The notes under the pieces: generated by a model
What the model saw: the letters and a program-made list of their open reading frames with translations, nothing else
What the model was told of the DNA's origin: nothing
Databases searched by the model: none
Translations under genes and position numbers: made by a program
Shown: piece after piece, positions 23,576 through 30,144 of the stretch
Layout of the letters: the number at the start of each line of letters is the position of its first letter
Numbering within the stretch: position 1 is the stretch's first letter
Origin: a virus
Direction: 5' to 3' (one strand)
DNA: 64,000 nt
Virus record (IMG/VR): IMGVR_UViG_3300008448_000020
Span: 34,280-98,279 of that record

Positions 23576-23963
23576 CGGATATTTTGTATCCTTTGAATGA
23601 TTCACTTAACGAGCTTAATTCAGCAGCAAGACGTGAGATTTTTTTCTTTTCACTACGTGCAATGTCTTGAAAGATAGTTTCGCAAGGAGCTTCATGTAAT
23701 TTTGACTGAATAGACTCTGGCGATGTACCGTTTAAAAATTCAATAAAGGAATCGAGCTGCGCAATCCATTCATCGAGTTGCTTAATTTGATTAGCTTTAT
23801 GTTGATCTACTAATTGCGCTCTTCCTGCTTGCTGTACATCAAAATCACTTGGTCTTGCTGTATCAAGTTGTTGAGCCATCGCTTCACGATCACTAGCAGG
23901 CGCTGGTTGTGGCTCTTCATCAGCTTCGAGTATATAATTAAATTTTTTGCTAAACAAACTCAT
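23565..23963 (-). CDS. Probable internal head protein with tagged N-terminus
   Basis: A 132-residue late protein. The N-terminus MSLFSKKFNYILEADEE matches the head-tag pattern, with a candidate ILE site. An acidic Pro/Ala linker (residues 14-35) is followed by a helical, coiled-coil-like domain (QHKANQIKQLDEWIAQLDSF then FLNGTSPES). The start is fixed by TATAAATA 5 nt upstream. It is divergent from the 23996 gene across 32 nt. Confidence 0.6.
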   Translation of the reverse strand: MSLFSKKFNYILEADEEPQPAPASDREAMAQQLDTARPSDFDVQQAGRAQLVDQHKANQIKQLDEWIAQLDSFIEFLNGTSPESIQSKLHEAPCETIFQDIARSEKKKISRLAAELSSLSESFKGYKISAND

Positions 23964-23968
23964 ATAAT

Positions 23969-23976
23969 TATTTATA
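23969..23976 (-). promoter_or_regulatory. Late promoter box TATAAATA
   Basis: Perfect consensus, 5 nt from the ATG at 23963. Back to back with the forward box at 23983-23990. Confidence 0.75.
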
Positions 23977-23982
23977 CAACGT

Positions 23983-23990
23983 ATTAAATA
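23983..23990 (+). promoter_or_regulatory. Late promoter box ATTAAATA
   Basis: 5 nt before the GTG at 23996. Variant consensus; position supports it. Confidence 0.6.
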
Positions 23991-23995
23991 TTTTT

Positions 23996-24397
23996 GTGAA
24001 AAATAAGCTGTTATTTGAAGATGCTACAATGTACTATAATAAATGGGTACAAGGTATTGCTGGAAAAGAGTTTGGCACACAGCAGTTAAAATTTAAAGAT
24101 ATAGTAAATGCGAATAAAGACCACGAGTCGCAAAGCCCTAACACTGCAAAAGCGGGTAATGTTATGCCATACCCGCTTCCAAACACTGTCTCAATTTTTG
24201 GTGACTTAATTATCGGTACATCAAATGCACTTACAATGTTTAAAAATGCTCTTAAAAATCCTGCAATAAAGCAAAATAAACAAATGGAGGAAGAAATTAC
24301 TGAGATTATTACCGCTTTAAAAAAATCACTTTTTGAGTTAAATTCTTATTTTGCTAAAGCAAAAGAAAGAGTTGAAAAAGCGCCACCTGTTTCTTAA
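23996..24397 (+). CDS. Probable late head protein with LFED tag
   Basis: A 133-residue protein starting with GTG, 5 nt past a late box. The N-terminus MKNKLLFEDATMYYNKWVQG has the short LFE tag. Middle: NVMPYPLPNTVSIFGDLII, then helical KNPAIKQNKQMEEEITEII. Function unknown. It heads a forward late unit running to 25772. Confidence 0.55.
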   Translation: MKNKLLFEDATMYYNKWVQGIAGKEFGTQQLKFKDIVNANKDHESQSPNTAKAGNVMPYPLPNTVSIFGDLIIGTSNALTMFKNALKNPAIKQNKQMEEEITEIITALKKSLFELNSYFAKAKERVEKAPPVS

Positions 24398-24406
24398 GTT
24401 AATTGT

Positions 24407-24829
24407 GTGAAAACACTTATAAAGCAGCTTTTACTGCTTATTACAATAACATCGGCTATTACACTTTTCTTTGTAACTGTTGGTGTAAATATATTTGTAT
24501 CAGTAATTACTAGTCTTGTTATACAATTTGCATTATATAACGGGTTTAATTATATTGTCGATAGTATTACTATTTTACGGGTACGTAAAATAGAACTCGA
24601 GCAGCTCAAAGAACTTAGCTTCCAGACAACCGAGGTAACGTGTCCATGTTCTGCGAATCACAAGCAAATCGTTCCACTAAGATTTAACACTGACAATCAG
24701 TATACATGCGTTACTTGCCAAAAACTTATTAAAGTATATATTAATATTGACACGGCTCTTGCAACTCAACCTATACTTGAGACAAGTACACAAAAAATTA
24801 GCATACCGAAAATAGATGATACCAAATAG
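24407..24829 (+). CDS. Two-helix membrane protein with Cys-motif cytoplasmic part
   Basis: A 140-residue protein. Two hydrophobic segments (about residues 7-28 and 30-50; LLLLITITSAITLFFVTV, IFVSVITSLVIQFALY) are followed by a soluble part with CPCSANHK and CVTCQK, a possible zinc ribbon. GTG start; no promoter of its own, so it is read from the upstream late box. Holin-like topology is possible, but the Cys-rich domain is not typical of holins. Function unknown. Confidence 0.6.
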   Translation: MKTLIKQLLLLITITSAITLFFVTVGVNIFVSVITSLVIQFALYNGFNYIVDSITILRVRKIELEQLKELSFQTTEVTCPCSANHKQIVPLRFNTDNQYTCVTCQKLIKVYINIDTALATQPILETSTQKISIPKIDDTK

Positions 24830-25280
24830 TATAGCTAATATTACGACGGAAAAACCTAACGATATTTTTTCGCAAAAATTGCAGCCTGAAGCTGTCGACT
24901 ACGATCGACTCACAATGCAATTGAAGCAATTTTTAACTATTGATCAAGCAAAAAAATTTGATGAAGGTTATACATTTTATAAAGCATCAACAACGTACAA
25001 CTTATTTTTAAAAAATATTATTTTATTGTATATTAATACTATAATTTCAGCATTTAAAAAAAATATAACTGATGATAAAGAAAGATTACTAGCTATTTCA
25101 ATATATGAAAATGCTCAAAAAACAATAATATCTTTTTTTGAAACTCTATATGTAGCGACAGAAACTTTATCTGTCGACGAAAAAAATATTGACGTACAGG
25201 ATATTTCATGTATATTACTCGGGTATGCAACAGAAACACTCAAACGAGCACATAACAATAAATACATCAAAGGGCAGTGA
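24816..25280 (+). CDS. Unknown helical protein
   Basis: A 154-residue protein overlapping the preceding gene by 14 nt. Mostly helical, with FLKNIILLYINTIISAF near residue 65 and ISFFETLYVATETLS near 108. No motif recognised. Membership of the same forward unit as the membrane protein suggests a shared late role. Confidence 0.55.
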   Translation: MIPNSIANITTEKPNDIFSQKLQPEAVDYDRLTMQLKQFLTIDQAKKFDEGYTFYKASTTYNLFLKNIILLYINTIISAFKKNITDDKERLLAISIYENAQKTIISFFETLYVATETLSVDEKNIDVQDISCILLGYATETLKRAHNNKYIKGQ

Positions 25281-25284
25281 GACA

Positions 25285-25542
25285 ATGTCGAAAAATGAAT
25301 ATACACGTTGGCTTTGTCTACTTGAAGCTGTCGACATTGTTTCAGGTAAAATGAAACAGCTCGGTCACCGCTTGCAGAATGAAGATATGGATTGGATTAA
25401 GCCGCTTGCTTTTCAAAAATATATTACAGAACGATATGAATCTATGAAGTGTGAACTTGAGATTCTCGAACAAAATGATGATCAAATTGACTTTACATGC
25501 ACTACATTACCGGTACACAATTCACAGTTAATTCACAGTTAA
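25285..25542 (+). CDS. Unknown small protein
   Basis: An 85-residue protein starting MSKNEYTRWLCLLEAVDIV, 4 nt after the upstream stop. A helical hairpin is likely. AAGGGC upstream is one of few SD-like sequences in the window. The ATG at 25285 is chosen over an in-frame start at 25189, which would overlap the previous gene by 92 nt. Function unknown. Confidence 0.55.
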   Translation: MSKNEYTRWLCLLEAVDIVSGKMKQLGHRLQNEDMDWIKPLAFQKYITERYESMKCELEILEQNDDQIDFTCTTLPVHNSQLIHS

Positions 25543-25772
25543 GAATACGACAAACACAGACGGGTGAAAAACTGATACCCGGTACTACTTATTTTATTCT
25601 AAAAATCGAGAAAGAAGAGAACGGGCTTATTTATACATTTGTTGATACACAGCGCAATAGGGTAAAAATACCGTTTAGTAGTTGCAGAGAAGCAGATAAG
25701 ATGATAGGTATTTACCGAAATGAGCGAGTGCCGGATTACGATGCTTTTTATAGTAGAAGTACCGACACTTAA
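25497..25772 (+). CDS. Unknown small beta-rich protein
   Basis: A 91-residue protein overlapping the previous gene by 46 nt. The segment PGTTYFILKIEKEENGLIYTF then VDTQRNRVKIPFSSC reads as a small beta barrel. Ends tail to tail with the reverse neck gene, overlapping by 4 nt. Function unknown. Confidence 0.55.
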   Translation: MHYITGTQFTVNSQLRIRQTQTGEKLIPGTTYFILKIEKEENGLIYTFVDTQRNRVKIPFSSCREADKMIGIYRNERVPDYDAFYSRSTDT

Positions 25773-26506
25773 TAATATCCACCGTAAACGTCGCTATAAT
25801 CAGTTTTTGAATAATCAAAAATGGTCTTAGACTCAACATCGACATTGAACGAGTAAGGCTTATTTGCACCCGACATCGCCGTCAAAGAAGTATTCTTTGT
25901 ATCATCATATACCTGATTATTAACAGCGTCAGCTGATAACCCCGGCTCAAACGATGTCTCAAATCGTTTACCTTTAATCAACCAGACATAATGACCGGCG
26001 AGTGCATTTATTTGTGCGACATCTTCATCAAGTCGCTCCGTTATTTCAAAAAACTTACCATCACGTCCACCTGGTCTATCTCTACCATATTCAATTAACT
26101 GAAACACATCACCTGATTTTGGCTCCTTATCGTAACCGAAGGTAGCGTAAAACCCACTTATATGAATAAATGCTGTTAGTTCATCTTCTGAAAGAAGACC
26201 GTACTTACTCAACATTAAAGCATTATCATTAAGATTGACAGCCGCCAATATTGCAACAGGTGGTGAGAATTTTTGTAATGGCTCTTCACCATACAATAAA
26301 TCTGCAGATGATAGAGCGAAATTATTAACGTAATAATTAATTTTTTGACCGTAAAGATTTATTAATTCACGCCAGTAATTTGATACAAGTAAGCGCTCTG
26401 ACTCATTATTATCTTTATCAGTAATACGAAAACACTCGTTATCCTGAAAAGACATAGGATATACACTTGTCTCAATACCGCCTGTATAATAATCTTTTGT
26501 CTCCAT
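25769..26506 (-). CDS. 14: Probable neck protein gp14
   Basis: A 245-residue protein. In T4, gp13 and gp14 close the head and join it to the tail. The part from about residue 80 matches the gp14 layout: PPVAILAAVNLNDNALMLSKYG, LSEDELTAFIHISGFY, GDVFQLIEYGR, KFFEITERLD, and AGHYVWLIKGKRFETSFEPG, i.e. 'GD--...FEI--...YVW-IK-kR-E-SFEP'. T4 gp14 is 256 residues. The tail is Tyr/Gly-rich and ends VYGGYY. Co-directional with two other reverse late genes. Confidence 0.65.
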   Translation of the reverse strand: METKDYYTGGIETSVYPMSFQDNECFRITDKDNNESERLLVSNYWRELINLYGQKINYYVNNFALSSADLLYGEEPLQKFSPPVAILAAVNLNDNALMLSKYGLLSEDELTAFIHISGFYATFGYDKEPKSGDVFQLIEYGRDRPGGRDGKFFEITERLDEDVAQINALAGHYVWLIKGKRFETSFEPGLSADAVNNQVYDDTKNTSLTAMSGANKPYSFNVDVESKTIFDYSKTDYSDVYGGYY

Positions 26507-26511
26507 TGTGT

Positions 26512-26841
26512 TTATTTTTCAATAATAGGTCTATTCATAGAAGCATCAAACCGTAGTGTAACACCTGTATTACCTATCTTTTTGGGTTTATTAGGGTCAA
26601 ATCTCAAAGGCGGAAATTCACCTTCAATTTGTGCTATATCTTTTTTACTCAAAACTGCCTTACCTGATTGCTGCTTCATGAGAGTGTTAAGCTTTTGATT
26701 CTTATGTATAGTACGATGCATATCAGGTACAAATTTACCCGGTGATTGTGGATGTGATGAAACATCGCGACCTATAGGATGCATATGTCGTTTCTTTGTC
26801 GGCTCAACACTCTTCGTATTAAAATAGTCTTTAAAATTCAC
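26512..26841 (-). CDS. Small basic late protein
   Basis: A 109-residue Lys/His/Pro-rich protein (pattern KKRHMHPIGRDVSSHPQSP). GTG start, 5 nt after TATAAATA. MNFKDYFNTKS resembles the beginning of the head tags but has no acidic cleavage site. The segment LSKKDIAQIEGEFPPLRFDP is the only structured-looking part. Probably co-transcribed with the neck gene downstream (5-nt gap). Function unknown. Confidence 0.6.
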   Translation of the reverse strand: MNFKDYFNTKSVEPTKKRHMHPIGRDVSSHPQSPGKFVPDMHRTIHKNQKLNTLMKQQSGKAVLSKKDIAQIEGEFPPLRFDPNKPKKIGNTGVTLRFDASMNRPIIEK

Positions 26842-26846
26842 AGAAA

Positions 26847-26854
26847 TATTTATA
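26847..26854 (-). promoter_or_regulatory. Late promoter box TATAAATA
   Basis: Perfect consensus, 5 nt from the GTG at 26841. It begins just after the reverse-strand terminator ends. Confidence 0.75.
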
Positions 26855-26890
26855 CAAAAAAAAGAGCCTTATTCGAAAATAAGGCTCTTT
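26853..26890 (-). terminator. Strong intrinsic terminator
   Basis: A 13-bp perfect stem (26861-26873 with 26878-26890), loop CGAA, core AAGAGCC/GGCTCTT. On the reverse strand it is followed by an eight-T run, so it ends transcription of the acidic core-like gene immediately before the next late promoter. Confidence 0.85.
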
Positions 26891-26911
26891 ATAATCTATT
26901 TTTTATTTATC

Positions 26912-27487
26912 TTACTTGAGACCAGCGAGATATTCGCCGACCTTTGATGCCTTACCGGCAACTTTATTATTCTTACCCTTGAGGTTGCCGGAATCTGTAT
27001 CTGAGACAATGGCATGCTTACCAGTGCTCTTTGAGCTTACTTCATCAGTTACTTTTCCTTCTCCGCCACCTTTTGATGTGAGCTTACCAGTTACATCGCC
27101 GACCTTGTTATTTTTGCTCTGTAAGGATTCACCTTTACCTTTAAGCTCTTTAATATCTGTTGCTTCACCGAGTGTGTCGCTATCTTCATCATCAACTTCT
27201 TCTTCTTCGTCTTTTTCTTCAGCGTCTTCACTCATCTCACCGCCCATTTCAGGCTCTTCTTCAACGGCTGGCTCTTCTTCGCCACCGAGAACACCCATTA
27301 AAAGATCATGTAATTTTTGTGCTGTTTCACGATCCATGGTAAGTGTGACAGTATCTTCACCTTCCATCTCACCCTCGCCTTCGCCTTCACCAGGCAAGCC
27401 GAGAGCCTCAGCATCATTAACTTCTGTATCATCGAGGCGTTCAGACATTACATCCTCGTAAAGCTTATCAAAAATAGATTTGTTCAT
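26912..27487 (-). CDS. Acidic prohead-core-like protein, short form from internal late promoter
   Basis: A 191-residue product starting at an in-frame internal ATG (27487), 5 nt after TATAAATA. The N-terminus MNKSIFDKLYEDVMSERLDD carries the LYE head tag. Then a Gly/Glu run (residues 30-42), a helix TMDRETAQKLHDLLMGVLGG, a strongly acidic stretch (about 80-120), and a Lys/Gly/Ser-rich tail with repeated KNNKV. An acidic tagged protein next to the terminase recalls T4 core proteins such as gp67, but this is analogy, not homology that I can show. Confidence 0.65.
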   Translation of the reverse strand: MNKSIFDKLYEDVMSERLDDTEVNDAEALGLPGEGEGEGEMEGEDTVTLTMDRETAQKLHDLLMGVLGGEEEPAVEEEPEMGGEMSEDAEEKDEEEEVDDEDSDTLGEATDIKELKGKGESLQSKNNKVGDVTGKLTSKGGGEGKVTDEVSSKSTGKHAIVSDTDSGNLKGKNNKVAGKASKVGEYLAGLK

Positions 27488-27766
27488 AAAATTATTTATA
27501 TTTTGTGTTTCTGTTTTTTCATTATTTTGAGAAAATTTTTTAGGCTCAAAGAAGTTATTCTTTTTTGAGGTTTTAGGATCTATAGTTTCTTCCTTAATAC
27601 CTTCAGCTTCTGCAGGGCCAGACGGTGATGATACAAAAGGCTTTTTGCCTTTACCTTTTGCAGGTGCAGCTTTTTTCGAAGTTTCAACCTGAAACGTATC
27701 TTTTGGTAAAGTTACTTTTTCTTCATATAGCTCACCGAGCTGTTCCATTGTACGAGTTAAGTTCAT
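26912..27766 (-). CDS. Long form of the same frame, 93-residue N-terminal extension
   Basis: The same reading frame is open from an ATG at 27766. The extra 93 residues (MNLTRTMEQLGELYEEKV..., a KKAAPAKGKGKK basic run, and a Pro/Ser/Ala segment) look coding and contain their own LYEE. The start lies 18 nt from the divergent terminase start in an AT-alternating stretch, where no canonical late box fits well. Whether the long form is made, or only the short form, cannot be settled from sequence. Confidence 0.45.
   Translation of the reverse strand: MNLTRTMEQLGELYEEKVTLPKDTFQVETSKKAAPAKGKGKKPFVSSPSGPAEAEGIKEETIDPKTSKKNNFFEPKKFSQNNEKTETQNINNFMNKSIFDKLYEDVMSERLDDTEVNDAEALGLPGEGEGEGEMEGEDTVTLTMDRETAQKLHDLLMGVLGGEEEPAVEEEPEMGGEMSEDAEEKDEEEEVDDEDSDTLGEATDIKELKGKGESLQSKNNKVGDVTGKLTSKGGGEGKVTDEVSSKSTGKHAIVSDTDSGNLKGKNNKVAGKASKVGEYLAGLK
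27493..27500 (-). promoter_or_regulatory. Late promoter box TATAAATA inside a reading frame
   Basis: Perfect consensus, 5 nt from the internal ATG at 27487. It encodes part of NINN of the long form. Confidence 0.75.
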
Positions 27767-27784
27767 GTATATATACTTATATAT

Positions 27785-29494
27785 ATGGCGACTAAAAAAC
27801 AAAAAAAAGAATACTATTTAGGTAACGAGCAGTTACCGACACCAGATGCTACATTTGATTATGCAGATCACCCGGAGTGGGTAATTGATATAGAAAAATG
27901 TAGAAAAAACATATTATATTTTGCGGAAAATTTTTTTTATATTACAAACCTCGATCGCGGTAAAATAAAAATTGAACTTCATCCATTTCAAAAAAGAATA
28001 TTGCGTGCTTTAAGAGATAGTAGGTTTGTTGTATTACTTGCAAGTAGACAGATAGGTAAAACAACACTTATGACTATTTATGCATTATGGAATTCATGCT
28101 TTTTTGAAGATCAGCGTACATTAATTGTAGCTAACAAAGAAGTAACTGCTATGAATATTTTTAAACGGGTACGTACTGCATATGAAAAACTACCCAATTA
28201 CTTAAAACCAGGTGTTTTAGAGTATGGTAAAACATCTATGTCATTGGCAAACGGGTCAAGTATAGGTATATCTACTACAAGTAGTGATGCAGGTCGTGGT
28301 GACAGCTGTAACTGTCTAATTCTTGATGAGCTTGCGTTTATTGATAATCACCTTGTTGAAGACTTTTGGAACTCTGTTTACCCTATTATTTCTTCATCCA
28401 AAAAATCAAAAATATTTGTAGCTTCAACACCAAAGGGTACAGGCAATTTATTTCACAAACTTTATTCTGAAGCAACAGAAGGTAAAAATGATTGGCACGC
28501 AGAACGTGTTGATTGGTGGGATGTACCCGGACGTGATGAGGTATGGAAAGAAAAAACTATTAGATCTTTAGGAAATCGTGAAGCATTTGATCAAGAATTT
28601 GGTAATGTTTTTGTTGAAACAGGTGAAAGTGCGGTAGATGAAAAATTATTTGAGGAATTACGTGCAGATTGCTGCGACCCTACATTGGTATATGACGAAG
28701 GTAAGTATCTGCTTTGGGATGAACCAAAAAGTGACAGATTATATGTAGCAGGCGTCGACGTAAGTGAGGGTGTTGGTGAAGCAGCTAGTGTTGTTCAGGT
28801 ATTAGATATAACCGAATTACAAAATATTAGACAAGTCGCCGTTTATCATGATAAAACTATAAGCCCCTTTAATTTTACTACAAAATTACACGAAATATTA
28901 CAACACTGGGGGTCACCACCTGCATTAATTGAAAGAAATAACTGCGGTGCGCAAGTAGTAGATCAGTTAAAGCATACACATAACTATGAGAATATCGTAA
29001 GTTACGGCGTTAAGGCAGGTAATCTATCTTTTAATAAAATAGGTATCGTAGCTCATACAAATACCAAATATAAAGGTGTTACTAATATGAGATATTTTGT
29101 AAACGAGCTAAAAAGTGTGCGGATACACGATATTCGCACATTAAACGAATTAAAAAACTTTGTAAGATATCCAAACGGCACGTGGTCTGCAAAACCAGGG
29201 ACCGATATTCATGATGATAGAGTAATGAGTCTTATATGGGCTCTTATTATATTAGAAAATGAATTAGTTGAAAAATATTTTGAGATAGAAGAATATGATG
29301 ATAATAAAAGACCATTAAAAATACGAACATTAGATTACGGTATTAAATATTTCATAAACCCTACATCAATGTATAGTAATCAACAAAATAGTGATGAAGC
29401 AGCACCACCGCTACCTATACTTTTTGATGAAAACCTTGAAGAAAATGCAGAGATGTTGACTTTAGAGAGTGAAGGGTGGAAACCACTATATTAA
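27785..29494 (+). CDS. 17: Large terminase subunit gp17
   Basis: A 569-residue packaging motor. ATPase: Walker A SRQIGKTT (87-94), Walker B CLILDELAF (D181, E182), coupling motif FVASTPKGTG. RNase H-like nuclease: VAGVDVSEG (about D325), IERNNCGAQVVD (E), IHDDRVMSLIWA (D). T4 gp17 is 610. It is divergent from the acidic core-like gene and starts the main forward structural run. The adjoining AT-rich stretch probably contains its promoter, but no clean late box is seen. Confidence 0.96.
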   Translation: MATKKQKKEYYLGNEQLPTPDATFDYADHPEWVIDIEKCRKNILYFAENFFYITNLDRGKIKIELHPFQKRILRALRDSRFVVLLASRQIGKTTLMTIYALWNSCFFEDQRTLIVANKEVTAMNIFKRVRTAYEKLPNYLKPGVLEYGKTSMSLANGSSIGISTTSSDAGRGDSCNCLILDELAFIDNHLVEDFWNSVYPIISSSKKSKIFVASTPKGTGNLFHKLYSEATEGKNDWHAERVDWWDVPGRDEVWKEKTIRSLGNREAFDQEFGNVFVETGESAVDEKLFEELRADCCDPTLVYDEGKYLLWDEPKSDRLYVAGVDVSEGVGEAASVVQVLDITELQNIRQVAVYHDKTISPFNFTTKLHEILQHWGSPPALIERNNCGAQVVDQLKHTHNYENIVSYGVKAGNLSFNKIGIVAHTNTKYKGVTNMRYFVNELKSVRIHDIRTLNELKNFVRYPNGTWSAKPGTDIHDDRVMSLIWALIILENELVEKYFEIEEYDDNKRPLKIRTLDYGIKYFINPTSMYSNQQNSDEAAPPLPILFDENLEENAEMLTLESEGWKPLY

Positions 29495-29497
29495 TAC

Positions 29498-30085
29498 ATG
29501 GCAAACGAAATAACATACATACAAAGCCCATTAAACAAATCGAGAAAAGACAAATTTCTCATGGTTATTAATATACCCCCGGCATTACGTGAGATATCAT
29601 CAAAACAAATACGTTCTCCTGATACTATAATACCAGAAAGTCTACAATTTTCAATATATGGTCATATAGTACCTGATATTGAGGTACCTGCAGTTACAAC
29701 ACCTTATGCAGGTCACTCTCTATTACATACAAGCCATGCAAGAAAACCATATCAACCTAACTCTGTAAAATTTACTATAGATAATAGATTTAATAACTAC
29801 TGGTTTATATATAAATGGTTAAAACTTTTAAATGATGATCAGATAGGTGTATACGATATACAAGATTTAACAAGCAATAAATCAAATCTTGAGTATAGGT
29901 GTGATATTTCCATTTTTGGGTTAGATGAATATAACAAAAAAATTATAGAATTTAAATATATTCAATCATTCCCTACTGGTCTTGGAGGTATAGAGTATGA
30001 TTACCGTAATTCAAATGAAATGGAATCATCTTTTACATATGATTATTCACAATTAATAGTTGAACCTTTAAACGACTATATATAA
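29498..30085 (+). CDS. Tail-tube-like (gp19 fold) protein
   Basis: A 195-residue protein 3 nt after gp17. The C-terminal half has the gp19-type pattern: VKFTIDNRFNNYWFIYKWL, CDISIFGLDEYNKKIIEFKY, FPTGLGGIEYDY, MESSFTYDYSQL, i.e. 'LD---K-I--F-----FP--LG-I-YD-----E---F-V-F-Y'. It is distinct from the main tube protein at 32485. It may be a tail terminator or tube-end ring. Low-level certainty on exact role. Confidence 0.6.
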   Translation: MANEITYIQSPLNKSRKDKFLMVINIPPALREISSKQIRSPDTIIPESLQFSIYGHIVPDIEVPAVTTPYAGHSLLHTSHARKPYQPNSVKFTIDNRFNNYWFIYKWLKLLNDDQIGVYDIQDLTSNKSNLEYRCDISIFGLDEYNKKIIEFKYIQSFPTGLGGIEYDYRNSNEMESSFTYDYSQLIVEPLNDYI

Positions 30086-30130
30086 ATTTTCAGAATAGTT
30101 TGTCATTTTTTAAAAAGTAAAACTAAAAGC

Positions 30131-30138
30131 CATAAATA
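30131..30138 (+). promoter_or_regulatory. Late promoter box CATAAATA
   Basis: 6 nt before the sheath ATG at 30145. Confidence 0.65.
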
Positions 30139-30144
30139 ATTTAT

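Noticed and set aside
26916-27461. Long forward ORF (181 codons) opposite the acidic core-like gene
   Set aside because: A Ser/Pro/Leu-rich shadow caused by Glu/Asp/Gly codons on the opposite strand; no promoter or start context.
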